Shown here: positions 36,822 through 44,862 of the stretch, one piece after another
Numbering within the stretch: the first letter of the stretch is position 1
How the letters are laid out: every line of letters begins with the position of its first letter
Assembly (NCBI GenBank): GCA_003164715.1
Contig: PLTZ01000078.1
Location: 1-64,000, forward strand
Source of the DNA: Opitutaceae bacterium
GTDB lineage: Bacteria; Verrucomicrobiota; Verrucomicrobiia; Opitutales; Opitutaceae
Reading direction: 5' to 3'
DNA: 64,000 nucleotides
The notes under the pieces: generated by a model
The model's input: the letters and a program-made list of their open reading frames with translations, nothing else
What the model was told of the DNA's origin: nothing
Databases searched by the model: none
Position numbers and translations under genes: made by a program

Positions 36822-37262
36822 TGGGGTTCAACGCCTGCGCGCGCAGGTCCCGCTGGCCACGGGTGTCTGCGCTGCGCCGGCCACTTCGGGCTGTGGCTGA
36901 GAGATTTTATCGCCTTAGGAGACTTCAGTGCCCTCTGCAGGACAATGAAGAATCGCTCGCCTGGAAAGCCGAGGAAATCCCATCCGCAGGGGGCCCGCAA
37001 AGCGAACGGCGCGACGCCAAATTCGCAATATAATCATCATTAATATGTTGCGATTCAAACCAGTTTCGAGACTCCGGCTTCCTCACAACGAAGCCCGCCC
37101 CGGCGGACGCCTCTTTCGAAAAAGGGAGCCTGGGGCCCGCGGAATTTCGCTTTCAAGCAGGCGAGCCTCCTTGCCAAGCTCTCGGGCTTGCCCGGATACC
37201 CGTTGCATTTCCCAATCCGTGAACCCGAGAAATCCAGACCCGCGGCCAGCGCCCATGCGCCC
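36822..37262. other. 441-base divergent intergenic region with an AT-rich imperfect palindrome
   Basis: No convincing gene is seen; reading frames here are proline/arginine-rich noise. At 37023-37053 a ten-base inverted repeat TCGCAATATA / TATGTTGCGA (one G-T mismatch, 11-base spacer) lies in the only AT-rich island of the region. It separates the minus-strand FG-GAP gene from the plus-strand membrane protein gene, so it probably contains both promoters and may be a regulator site. Confidence 0.5.
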
Positions 37263-39677
37263 ATGAGCATTCTCACTCGGCTCTCCTCCCGGGCCTGGGT
37301 CCTGGCCCCGGCCTGCGCCCTCGCGTTCGTCCTTTGGGCGGACGGCGTGAGGCTGCGGCATGTCGAGGCCGTCTCGAGCCTCGCCGCGGAGGAGGCCCGG
37401 ATCGACCCCTCTTCGCCGACGGGCTATGCCGAGGGCAAGCGGTGGCTCGTCGCGCCGGAGCACCACAACCCGACCTACCAGTGGGTCGAGGAGACCCAGT
37501 TGATGCTGGCCCACGGGGACTGGCGCGTGCGCAGCGTCGACTATGAGAACGCTCCGTTCGGGCGGGAGGTGCACGTCGCCTCGCCCTACCGGTGGTGGCT
37601 CGTCGGGGTCGCCTGGGTCCAGCACGCCCTAACCCGGCAGCCGCTCGGATGGTGCTTGGAGCGGGCCGTCCTTTACGCCGACCCGCTCCTGCACGTGCTG
37701 CTCCTGGCCACGGGGACGATCTTCGTGGCCGCGCGTTTCGGGGGCTTCTGCGCGGCGCTCTTCGCAGTCGGCCTGGCCGCCCTCTTCCCGCTCGCGTCGG
37801 CGTTTCTTCCGGGCATCGCGGACGACTTCGGGCTGGTGCAGGTCTGCTCGCTCTGGAGCGTGCTGCTGCTCGCGGCCGGGACCACCGCCGGCCGGCGGGC
37901 CGCCGGCTGGTACTTCGCGGCCGGAGCCGCCGGCGGCTGCGGGCTTTGGCTGAGCGCCATGGGAGAGGCGCCGATCATCGCGGGGATCGCGGCGGGCGGC
38001 GGGCTCGCGGCGCTGGTGACGCGAGGGGGCCCGGCGGAACCCGCGGCGGAGTTTCCACCCCCTTTGCCTTGGAGGGCCTGGGCGTTCGGTGGAGCGATCG
38101 CGAGCCTGCTCGGCTACCTAGTCGAGTACTTTCCCCGCCACATGGGGCTTCAGCTACGGGTCAACTATCCGCTGTACGGGCTGGCGTGGCTCGGGCTTGG
38201 CGAACTGCTCTGGCGGTTCGCGTCCTGGACGCGGGGTGAGAGGCCGCGCGGCCTGAGGGGCGCGGGCGTCCTCGTTCTTTCCGCGGCCGCCGTCGTCTCG
38301 CTACCCGTCGCCGCGTGGCGCTCTGGAGTCCGCCTCTTCCTGGCGGACGACCTGCTCTCGTCCAAGCTCACGAACCTGCCCGACCCCGCACCGGGCGGCC
38401 TGCCGGCGTGGCTAGGCGGTGCAAGCGCCGCGGCCTGCCTGCCGCTCCTATTGCTCGGTCCGGCGGCATGGTTCCTCCTTCGCAAGCGGTCGGGCGCGGC
38501 GAACCGCATGGCGATCGCCATCGCCCTGGGGCCGGTCCTGGCCGCCCTCGCGCTCTCGGTCCGCCTGCCCCGCTGGTGGGCCTCGCTCGACGCCGTGCTG
38601 CTCGTGCTGCTGGTGGCGGCCGCGGCGGCCGTGCCCACCGCGGCCCGTGCCCTGCGGATCCGCTGGCTGGGGTCCGCGCTTCTGGCCGCCGTTCTCGCGT
38701 CCGGTCTGGCGCGTCTCCTGCCCGCGCTGGGCTCCGGCGGGATGAGCGGGCTCCGGCTCACCCACGCCGAGGTCGAGGGCCTTTACGAGCGCTTCCTCGC
38801 TCACTGGATCGCGGACCATGCGGGGCCCGACGGCGCGACCGTCCTCGCGCCCCCGTTTCGCACCTCGAGCTTCTGCTTCTTCGGGGGACTGCGCGGGCTC
38901 GCCACCCAGAATTGGGAGAACGGCGACGGCATGTCGGCCACGTTCCACATCGTCACCGCGATGCGGCAGGGCGAGTCGCTCTCGGGCATCAGCCGGCGCG
39001 GGGTCACCCACATCGTGCTCCTGCCGTGGGACACGGAATTCGAGGACTTCGCGCGCCTGAGGCTGAAGGACCCGGCGGCCTCCTTCGTCTACGCCCTGCA
39101 CAACACCAACGGCGCCGGCTTCAGCTGGCTGCGCGCGCGGCCCTGCGAGCTGCCGCCGGTCGCCGGCCTCGAGGGGCAGCCGGTGATGGTGCTCGAGGTG
39201 ACGCAGGAGACCGATCCCGCCACCCGGCAGGGCCGCTACGTCGAATACCTGCTTGAGACGCACCAGCCAGGGCAGGCCGCCCTCGCGGGCCGGGCGCTCC
39301 TGCGCTACCCCGGGGACCTCGGGTCGCTCGCGGCCCAGGCGCAGCTGGCAATGGCGAGCGGCGACAACGGGGCCTTCGCGAGGGCCCTCGCGTCAATCGT
39401 GTCGAGCCTCTCCGGCCGCGCCGACCGGAGCCTCGCCTGGGACAGGCGGGTGAGCCTCGCGGTTGTGCTGGCGATCGGCGGACGGAGCGATCTCTCGCGG
39501 CCACAGGTGATTCGCTGTTTCCGCGAGGCAGACGGGGCGCGCCTTCGCTTCCTGACGACGGAATCGCTCTACCATCTCCTTCTGCTCGGCAAGCGCGCCG
39601 GCGCGGAGTTTTCGGACCCGGCCCTGGGCGCGCTCGCGCTCCGGCTGCTGCCGGCCCCGCTTCGCGCACGCCTTTGA
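37263..39677 (+). CDS. large multi-pass membrane protein, GT-C glycosyltransferase-like
   Basis: The 804-residue protein has about twelve membrane helices in the first 500 residues followed by a soluble C-terminal part (about 500-804) with helical-repeat character at its end. The first loop (NPTYQWVEETQLMLAHGDWRV ... GREVHVASPYRWWL) follows the spacing of the first extracytoplasmic loop in STT3/PglB and other GT-C enzymes, and GIADDFGLVQV may correspond to the second acidic motif. The usual first-loop Asp is Asn here. A lipid-linked sugar transferase or oligosaccharyltransferase relative is possible, unproven. The ATG at 37263 is preferred; one at 37188 adds 25 residues. Confidence 0.62.
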   Translation: MSILTRLSSRAWVLAPACALAFVLWADGVRLRHVEAVSSLAAEEARIDPSSPTGYAEGKRWLVAPEHHNPTYQWVEETQLMLAHGDWRVRSVDYENAPFGREVHVASPYRWWLVGVAWVQHALTRQPLGWCLERAVLYADPLLHVLLLATGTIFVAARFGGFCAALFAVGLAALFPLASAFLPGIADDFGLVQVCSLWSVLLLAAGTTAGRRAAGWYFAAGAAGGCGLWLSAMGEAPIIAGIAAGGGLAALVTRGGPAEPAAEFPPPLPWRAWAFGGAIASLLGYLVEYFPRHMGLQLRVNYPLYGLAWLGLGELLWRFASWTRGERPRGLRGAGVLVLSAAAVVSLPVAAWRSGVRLFLADDLLSSKLTNLPDPAPGGLPAWLGGASAAACLPLLLLGPAAWFLLRKRSGAANRMAIAIALGPVLAALALSVRLPRWWASLDAVLLVLLVAAAAAVPTAARALRIRWLGSALLAAVLASGLARLLPALGSGGMSGLRLTHAEVEGLYERFLAHWIADHAGPDGATVLAPPFRTSSFCFFGGLRGLATQNWENGDGMSATFHIVTAMRQGESLSGISRRGVTHIVLLPWDTEFEDFARLRLKDPAASFVYALHNTNGAGFSWLRARPCELPPVAGLEGQPVMVLEVTQETDPATRQGRYVEYLLETHQPGQAALAGRALLRYPGDLGSLAAQAQLAMASGDNGAFARALASIVSSLSGRADRSLAWDRRVSLAVVLAIGGRSDLSRPQVIRCFREADGARLRFLTTESLYHLLLLGKRAGAEFSDPALGALALRLLPAPLRARL

Positions 39678-39706
39678 TCGGGCGGCGTGCGCCCTCCGGT
39701 TCCAAG

Positions 39707-40846
39707 CTAGGCCGTGGCCACCTCGGTGCGCCTGCCGCCCTGCGCCGCCGACTTGTAGATCGCCTCGATGATCGCCATGTGGTCGCGCCCCATCTCGCCC
39801 GGGATCGGCGTCTCGCGGCCGGTAAGGATGCAGGACGTGAAGTCGTCCATCTGAAGGGCCTGCTGGGGCACCGGCGCGAACTCAAGCGGGCCCCGCGAGG
39901 TCCGGGTCGCAAGCCCGCGGTAGCCGTAGGCGGGATCGAGCCGGATCCACCCCTTCTCGCCCTGGGCGAAGAAGAAGTTGCCGCCCCGGTTGTAGCTCGA
40001 CGACGCCTCGCAGGTCACGCCGCCCGGGAATTCCATCGTCCACTCGATCGTCTCCTCGACCTCGTTGAAGAGCTCGGGCCGGGTCTTCGGCAGTTCGCGC
40101 GCCGTGACCGCGACCGGCTGGGCCATCGCCGCGCGGCAGGCGGCCTGGATCACGTAGATGCCGACATCCATGAGGGGGCCTCCCCCGGAGAGCGCCCTCT
40201 CGATCCTCCAGGCCTTCTGCCTGAAGTACCAGCTGTCCTCTCCCGAGAGCTTGGTCAGGCTCCCAAAGTCCTTCTCGCGGGCGAGCCGGTCGAGCTCGAT
40301 GTGGTTCGGGTCGAACTTAAGCCGGTAGCTGATCGACAGCTTCACGTTCGCCCTACGGCAAGCCGCGATCATGGCGTCGCAGTCGGCGACGCTGTTCGCC
40401 ATCGGCTTCTCGCAGATCACGTGCTTGCCCGCCTCGGCCACGCGGATGGCGTCCCTGGCGTGCAGCCCGTTGGGGGTCACCACGTAGACGATGTCGATGT
40501 CCGGATTGCCGGCGATCTCGTGGACCGCGTCGTATTTCCAGACGTTCTTCTCGGGGAACCCATACTGGCGGCTCCAGCTCAAGCCCTTTTCGCGGGACCT
40601 CGTGATGGCGCCCGCGAACCGGCAGAGCTTCGTCTTCCTGAGGGCCGGCCCCAGCTCGCCCCGCGAGTAGAGCCCGAGGCCCATGAGGGCGACGCCGACC
40701 TTCCTCTCGCCGCCCTTCGTCGCCTCCGCGAGCTCGGCGGCCAGGCTGCCGGCGGCTCCGCTTCCGAGAAACGCGGCGCCAAGGGTCATGTTGCGGACAA
40801 ACGCGCGGCGTGAGTACGCGGAGTCATGGGAATTGCGGGCGTTCAT
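39707..40846 (-). CDS. Tat-exported Gfo/Idh/MocA family oxidoreductase
   Basis: The 379-residue NAD(P)-dependent oxidoreductase is of the glucose-fructose oxidoreductase type. The N-terminus has a twin-arginine signal, SRRAFVRNM (12-20), then a hydrophobic stretch and an Ala-rich cleavage region, so it acts in the periplasm with its cofactor inserted before export. The Rossmann domain begins VGVALMGLGLYSRG (50-63), and the EKPMA motif with catalytic-site Lys147 is at 146-150. The C-terminal domain has the GGPLMDVGIYVI pattern of GFOR relatives. It depends on the Tat system, whose tatC is at 57 kb. Sugar substrate unknown. Confidence 0.9.
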   Translation of the reverse strand: MNARNSHDSAYSRRAFVRNMTLGAAFLGSGAAGSLAAELAEATKGGERKVGVALMGLGLYSRGELGPALRKTKLCRFAGAITRSREKGLSWSRQYGFPEKNVWKYDAVHEIAGNPDIDIVYVVTPNGLHARDAIRVAEAGKHVICEKPMANSVADCDAMIAACRRANVKLSISYRLKFDPNHIELDRLAREKDFGSLTKLSGEDSWYFRQKAWRIERALSGGGPLMDVGIYVIQAACRAAMAQPVAVTARELPKTRPELFNEVEETIEWTMEFPGGVTCEASSSYNRGGNFFFAQGEKGWIRLDPAYGYRGLATRTSRGPLEFAPVPQQALQMDDFTSCILTGRETPIPGEMGRDHMAIIEAIYKSAAQGGRRTEVATA

Positions 40847-40933
40847 GGCGTGCGGGGGTTGGGGCCGGGGACAATGCGTCTCCGGAGACAGGGATTAGCG
40901 AAAGGGAGATTCCGAAAGGGGCAAGCACCGTAG

Positions 40934-41530
40934 TCATCCGGGGCGCACCCCCGCCTCGAGCCTCGCCAGCTCGCCCGCAATGTGGTCCATCAGCGGCCGG
41001 TGTCCCGGGAGCATGGAGTGGAAGGGGCACCAGAGCACCCGCTCGTGCGCCGAGGCGATCCGCGAACTGCGCGACGGCACGACCATGAGGTCGAACGGGG
41101 TCCGGTAGGTAAAGACGGGCAGTCCGCGCAGCGCGCCCGCGCCGGCCTCCAGGTCGCGCAGGAACGCGCTGCCCGGGCGCATCTGGCGCACTCCGACCCC
41201 GCCGTGGAGATAGGCGCTTATCGTGCCGCGGTGGGGCCCCGCTATCGAGAAAAACGCCCGCGCCGACCCGGCGTCGAGCCGGGCCTGAAGGTAGTGCCGG
41301 GCGACGATCGCGCCCATGCTAAAGCCGACGAGCGCCACGGGCGCCCCGCGGGGGACGTTGGCCCGGATGAACGACGCGAGCTTGCCCGACAGGTCCTCCA
41401 TCCCGAGGCCCCCGTCCCTCGGGCGCAGGGTCGGCGCGTGGCAGAGGTGCCCGCGGGCCTCGAGGTCGAGCCAGAGCCGGCGGAAAAGCCGGCCCGTGTC
41501 GCCGAAGCCGTGGACCAGGACGACGTTCAT
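40934..41530 (-). CDS. alpha/beta hydrolase (lipase/esterase-like)
   Basis: The 198-residue protein has the alpha/beta hydrolase core: oxyanion segment VLVHGFGDTG (4-13), nucleophile elbow GFSMGA with Ser71, an Asp candidate in TPFDLMVV (about 146-153) and a late His in CPFHSMLPGH (about 168-177). There is no signal peptide, so it is probably cytoplasmic. Size and HG-FGD opening resemble short triacylglycerol lipase/PGAP1-like hydrolases. It lies 12 bases beyond the end of the acetyltransferase gene on the same strand, so it may be the last gene of that small operon. Confidence 0.82.
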   Translation of the reverse strand: MNVVLVHGFGDTGRLFRRLWLDLEARGHLCHAPTLRPRDGGLGMEDLSGKLASFIRANVPRGAPVALVGFSMGAIVARHYLQARLDAGSARAFFSIAGPHRGTISAYLHGGVGVRQMRPGSAFLRDLEAGAGALRGLPVFTYRTPFDLMVVPSRSSRIASAHERVLWCPFHSMLPGHRPLMDHIAGELARLEAGVRPG

Positions 41531-41542
41531 CCGGGCCCGCGC

Positions 41543-42091
41543 CTACCCCCCGGCCTCCTCGCGCAGGATGCTGAACAGGTCCATGTCGTGGAACCCGTCG
41601 TGGCGGAGGTGCGAACGCCGGAGCCTCCCCTCGCGCGCCATGCCGAGCTTCTCGAGGACCCGGCGCGACGCGGCGTTGCCCGGCATGCACGTCGCCTCCA
41701 CCCGGTTCAGGCCGTAATGCTCAAAAGAATACCTGAGCACCAGCCGCGCGGCCTCGGTCGCGATTCCCCGCCCCCAGCGGCCCCTCGCCACGTTGAACGC
41801 GAGCTCCGCCCGCCGGTGGTGCCTGCTAAGGGAGTGAAGGAAGACGATCCCCTCCAGGCGCTCGCCCCCCCGCGGGAGGATCGCCCAGCTCAGGATGTCG
41901 GGCCCCGTGAGCATCTTGAGGAAGCTGCGCGTCTGCTCCTCCGAACCGTGGGGCGGCCAGAGTGTGTAGCGGGCGACCTCGGGGTCCGAGGCGTACGCGA
42001 AGACCGACGGCGCGTCGTCGCTGCGCAGCGCGCGCAGTGTCAGCGTGTCGGATTCCAGGACAGGCGAGGTGGCCTCGAACGGGTCGCTCAT
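41543..42091 (-). CDS. GNAT-family N-acetyltransferase (RimJ/RimL type)
   Basis: The 182-residue protein has the RimJ-like order: LTLRALRSDDAPSVFAYASDPEV at the N-terminus, beta-4 AELAFNVARGRWGRGIATEA with the acetyl-CoA P-loop R-G-x-G-x-A, then YGLNRVEATCMPGNAASRRVLEKLGM, the hallmark end of this group. It transfers acetyl from acetyl-CoA to an amino group of a protein or small molecule. Start at 42091 overlaps the upstream VOC gene by 4 bases. Confidence 0.88.
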   Translation of the reverse strand: MSDPFEATSPVLESDTLTLRALRSDDAPSVFAYASDPEVARYTLWPPHGSEEQTRSFLKMLTGPDILSWAILPRGGERLEGIVFLHSLSRHHRRAELAFNVARGRWGRGIATEAARLVLRYSFEHYGLNRVEATCMPGNAASRRVLEKLGMAREGRLRRSHLRHDGFHDMDLFSILREEAGG

Positions 42092-42495
42092 GCTTTCTGG
42101 TGGCCCGTGCCGGGCATGAGGAGGTCCCACTTGTTCCCGTAGAGGTCCTCGAAGACGGCGACCGTGCCGTACGCCTCGGTCCTCGGCTCCTCGTTGAACC
42201 TCACGCCGCGGGACCTCATCCGGCGGTAGTCGCGCCAGAAGTCGTCCGTGCGCAGGAAGAGGAACACGCGGCCCCCGGCCTGGCGTCCCACGGCCGCCCG
42301 CTCCGCCCGGTTCTTTGCCCTGGCCAGCAGCAGGCGCGCACCCCCCGGGCCCGGCGGCGAAACCACGACCCACCGCTTCCCTGCGCCGAGCGGCGTGTCC
42401 TCGACCACGCGAAAGCGGAGCACCCCGGCGTAGAAGCCCAGGGCCTTGTCGTAGTCCCGCACGAGGACGCAGACGCAGCCGATCGACTGCTTCAT
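42088..42495 (-). CDS. VOC (glyoxalase/bleomycin-resistance) superfamily protein
   Basis: The 135-residue single VOC domain has two beta-alpha-beta-beta-beta units: CVCVLVRDYDKALGFYAGVLRF at the start and DFWRDYRRMRSRGVRF ... VAVFEDLYGNKWDLLMP at the end, the latter matching the common F-x-D-P-x-G-N-x-w-x-L motif. The expected metal ligand Glu is in VFEDLYGN. Function could be binding or a small-molecule lyase/isomerase step. It is coupled by ATGA overlaps to both neighbours. Confidence 0.87.
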   Translation of the reverse strand: MKQSIGCVCVLVRDYDKALGFYAGVLRFRVVEDTPLGAGKRWVVVSPPGPGGARLLLARAKNRAERAAVGRQAGGRVFLFLRTDDFWRDYRRMRSRGVRFNEEPRTEAYGTVAVFEDLYGNKWDLLMPGTGHQKA

Positions 42496-43049
42496 GCCCC
42501 GGGCGCCTCCCCGCGGGCCATCCGCTCAAGCGCAGTCACGGTCTGCCAGTTCCGGGTCGTTGCGCGGGCGGAGAGCTTCCGCTCGAAGAAGGTGTTGTTG
42601 ATCCTCGTGACTCCGTATCCCAGCGGACAATACAAATAGACGACGTCCCCCGCCACGCCCGCCGCCTCGCCCCGCGCTAGCGGAAGCTCGACCCCATCGA
42701 GCGAGGGCGTGGCGCCCGGCCGGACGAGGAACGTAACGTGGAGGAACCTGGGATCGATCCCGGGCCGGCCGAGGAACGGGTTCGCCCCGGCCACGGCCGT
42801 CATCGCTTTCGCGGAGAGGACCGCGGCGGCCACGTCGTAGCCGCAGTCGCGCAGGATCCTGCGCTCGAGCGCGGGTCCGTGTCGGTCGGCGCCCGAGGCC
42901 GCCGCCTCGAAGACCGCGTTGCCGCTCTGCAGGTAGGTGCGGACGTTTCGGAAGCCCAAGGCCTCGTGGAGGGCCCTGAGCTTGTCCATCCTCAGCGGCC
43001 GGCTTCCCGCGACATTGATCCCGCGCATCATCGACACAAAGGTGGCCAT
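42492..43049 (-). CDS. DUF1697 family protein
   Basis: The 185-residue protein begins MATFVSMMRGINVAGSRPL and contains LGFRNVRTYLQSGNAVF and, near the end, NNTFFERKLSARATTRNWQTV, the signature regions of DUF1697, a widespread soluble family of unknown function. The ATG at 43049 coincides with the conserved start; longer readings in frame are unconserved. It is first of a four-gene, mostly overlapping run: DUF1697, VOC, GNAT, hydrolase. Confidence 0.9.
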   Translation of the reverse strand: MATFVSMMRGINVAGSRPLRMDKLRALHEALGFRNVRTYLQSGNAVFEAAASGADRHGPALERRILRDCGYDVAAAVLSAKAMTAVAGANPFLGRPGIDPRFLHVTFLVRPGATPSLDGVELPLARGEAAGVAGDVVYLYCPLGYGVTRINNTFFERKLSARATTRNWQTVTALERMARGEAPGA

Positions 43050-43211
43050 GGCGTGGCGCGATTGAGGCGAAAAGCCCCCCGTCCGGCGAGGCCCAACCGC
43101 CAGCGATGGGCCCTGCCTGGTTGCGGGTTGAGGAAGTGCGGCGAACGGCCCTGCGCCCCGCGTCCGCGCTATGACACGATTCCCCTTGGAGGGACTTGTA
43201 ATACACCGTCT

Positions 43212-43217
43212 TATTAT
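43212..43217 (+). promoter_or_regulatory. possible -10 element for the sulfate-assimilation operon
   Basis: TATTAT lies 22 bases before the leader-peptide start in the only AT-rich part of the 190-base gap 43050-43239. A matching -35 at normal spacing is not obvious (TTGGAG at 43186-43191 is 20 bases away), so this is tentative. The rest of the gap shows no gene. Confidence 0.3.
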
Positions 43218-43239
43218 GCACATTAACCCTCCGCTCTTG

Positions 43240-43311
43240 ATGAAACTGGCCTACGCCATGGCAAAAGCAGCCGACGCACCCTGCGTTTGTGATTGCTGCT
43301 GCCCATTTTAG
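43240..43311 (+). CDS. Cys-rich leader peptide of the sulfate-assimilation operon
   Basis: A 23-codon reading frame ends in CVCDCCCPF, with five cysteines in residues 15-21, including three TGC codons in a row. Its TAG stop is separated from the cysH ATG by only three bases (ATA), and cysH has no visible Shine-Dalgarno sequence, so the two are probably translationally coupled. Within the frame a perfect hairpin ACGCA-CCC-TGCGT (43274-43286) lies just before the cysteine codons. The placement in front of a cysteine-producing pathway fits a leader whose ribosomes slow when Cys-tRNA is scarce. Poly-Cys upstream frames with such a role are known in mycobacteria; in this lineage I infer it. A second in-frame ATG is at 43258. 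Confidence 0.72.
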   Translation: MKLAYAMAKAADAPCVCDCCCPF

Positions 43312-43314
43312 ATA

Positions 43315-44037
43315 ATGCCGACTGCGGAAATCCTCTCTGCCGCGGTTGATCCAGCCGCGGTGGACCGGAGGCTATCCGGGCTGCCGGCCGGCGAACGAAT
43401 CGCCTGGGCCTTCGCACAGTTCGGGGACGCGCTCGTCCTCAGCACGAGCTTCGGGGCCCAGGCCGCCGTGATGCTCCACCTGGCGACGCGGATCGCTCCG
43501 AACATACCGGTCGTGTTCGTCGACACCGGCTACCTCTTCCCGGAGACCTACGCCTTCGCCGACCAGCTCACCGCGAGACTGAAGATCAATCTCAAGGTGT
43601 ACCGGGCGGTCGAGTCGCCGGCCTGGATCGAGGCCCGCCACGGGAGGCTCTGGGAGAAGGGGGCGGAGGGCCTGTCCGCCTACAACCAGATCACGAAGGT
43701 TGAGCCGATGCAGCGGGCGCTTTCCGAGCTCGGGGCGCGCGCGTGGCTCGCCGGGTTGAGGCGGGTGCAGTCGAGCACGCGCGAGCACCTCCCCGTCGCC
43801 GCCAGCCAGGACGGGCGCACCAAGCTCCATCCGATCGTGGACTGGACGGACCGCGATGTGCACCGGTACCTGACCGAAAACGACCTGCCCTATCACCCGC
43901 TCTGGGAGAAGGGCTACGTCTCGATCGGCGACATCCACACGACCCGGCCGCTCACGGCGGAGATGACGCCCGAAGAGACCCGCTTCTTCGGCATCAGGCG
44001 TGAATGCGGGCTACACGACCCCGCCGCGAACATCTGA
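43315..44037 (+). CDS. cysH: phosphoadenylyl-sulfate reductase
   Basis: CysH reduces PAPS to sulfite with electrons from thioredoxin. The 240-residue protein has the adenine nucleotide alpha-hydrolase fold: LSTSFGAQAAVMLHL (about 43-57), FVDTGYLFPETYAF and LHPIVDWTDRDV, and the catalytic Cys231 in RRECGLHDP near the C-terminus. The two Cys pairs that bind the 4Fe-4S cluster in APS reductases are missing, so PAPS is the expected substrate. That agrees with the APS kinase domain in cysNC downstream. It follows the Cys-rich leader after three bases. Confidence 0.93.
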   Translation: MPTAEILSAAVDPAAVDRRLSGLPAGERIAWAFAQFGDALVLSTSFGAQAAVMLHLATRIAPNIPVVFVDTGYLFPETYAFADQLTARLKINLKVYRAVESPAWIEARHGRLWEKGAEGLSAYNQITKVEPMQRALSELGARAWLAGLRRVQSSTREHLPVAASQDGRTKLHPIVDWTDRDVHRYLTENDLPYHPLWEKGYVSIGDIHTTRPLTAEMTPEETRFFGIRRECGLHDPAANI

Positions 44038-44050
44038 AGAGGCCTCCGCG

Positions 44051-44854
44051 ATGACCCACCTAGACGAACTCGAGTCCCAGAGCATCTACCTCATGCGCGA
44101 GGCCTACCACGCCTTCAAGAAGCCCGCGATGCTCTGGTCCATGGGCAAGGACTCGAACGTGCTCCTGTGGCTCGCGAAGAAGGCGTTCTGCGGCCACATC
44201 CCGCTGCCGGTCGTCCACATCGACACGACGTACGAGTTCCCCGAGATGCTCGAATTCCGCGCATGGGCGCAGAAGCATTACGGCTTCGAACTCACGGTCT
44301 GGACCAACTTCGAGGCGCGCGCGCGCGGGATAGGCTACGAGACGACGGACCCGGTCACGGTGACCCACGAGTTGAAGACGGTGGCGCTCCAGCAGTGCCT
44401 GGCCGCCAACGGCTATGACGCGCTCATCACGGGCATAAGGCGCGACGAGGACTCGACCCGCGCCAAGGAGCGCTACTTCTCGCCGCGCAACGCGGAGTTC
44501 GAGTGGGACTACAAGGACCAGCCGCCCGAGTTCTGGAACCACTTCACGACCGAGTCGGGCCCGGGCGAGCACGTGCGCGTGCAGCCTCTCCTCGACTGGA
44601 CCGAGATCGACATCTGGCGCTACCTCGACCGCGAGAAGGTGCCGCTGCCGGGAATGTACTTCTCGCGCAACGGGCAGCGCTACCGCTCGCTCGGGTGCAT
44701 GCCGATCTCGAAGCCCGTCAAGAGCGACGCCAGGACGATCGACGCCATCATCGAGGAGCTGAAGGTGACGAAGGTGTCCGAGCGCGCCGGACGCGCGCAG
44801 GACCACCACGAGCGCAACGCCATGCAGAAGCTCCGGGCCAAGGGCTTCATGTGA
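44051..44854 (+). CDS. cysD: sulfate adenylyltransferase subunit 2
   Basis: CysD is the ATP-pyrophosphatase subunit that makes adenylyl sulfate from ATP and sulfate, driven by GTP hydrolysis in CysN. The 267 residues have the PP-loop SMGKDSNVLLWL (30-41), HIDTTYEFPEM, GIRRDEDSTRAKER and the C-terminal H-x-E-R-N-A-M-Q-K-L-R-A-K-G-F. The ATG at 44051 aligns with other CysD proteins; an upstream in-frame start at 44000 lies inside cysH. It ends adjacent to cysNC with a GTGA overlap possible. Confidence 0.95.
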   Translation: MTHLDELESQSIYLMREAYHAFKKPAMLWSMGKDSNVLLWLAKKAFCGHIPLPVVHIDTTYEFPEMLEFRAWAQKHYGFELTVWTNFEARARGIGYETTDPVTVTHELKTVALQQCLAANGYDALITGIRRDEDSTRAKERYFSPRNAEFEWDYKDQPPEFWNHFTTESGPGEHVRVQPLLDWTEIDIWRYLDREKVPLPGMYFSRNGQRYRSLGCMPISKPVKSDARTIDAIIEELKVTKVSERAGRAQDHHERNAMQKLRAKGFM

Positions 44855-44862
44855 CTTCAAGG

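Noticed and set aside
37045-37266. Small frame in the divergent gap before the GT-C-like gene
   Set aside because: It overlaps the next start, is Arg/Pro/Ser-rich and begins inside the palindrome; no sign of a real protein.
43315-44037. APS reductase rather than PAPS reductase
   Set aside because: The cysteine pairs that hold the iron-sulfur cluster are missing and an APS kinase domain is present downstream.
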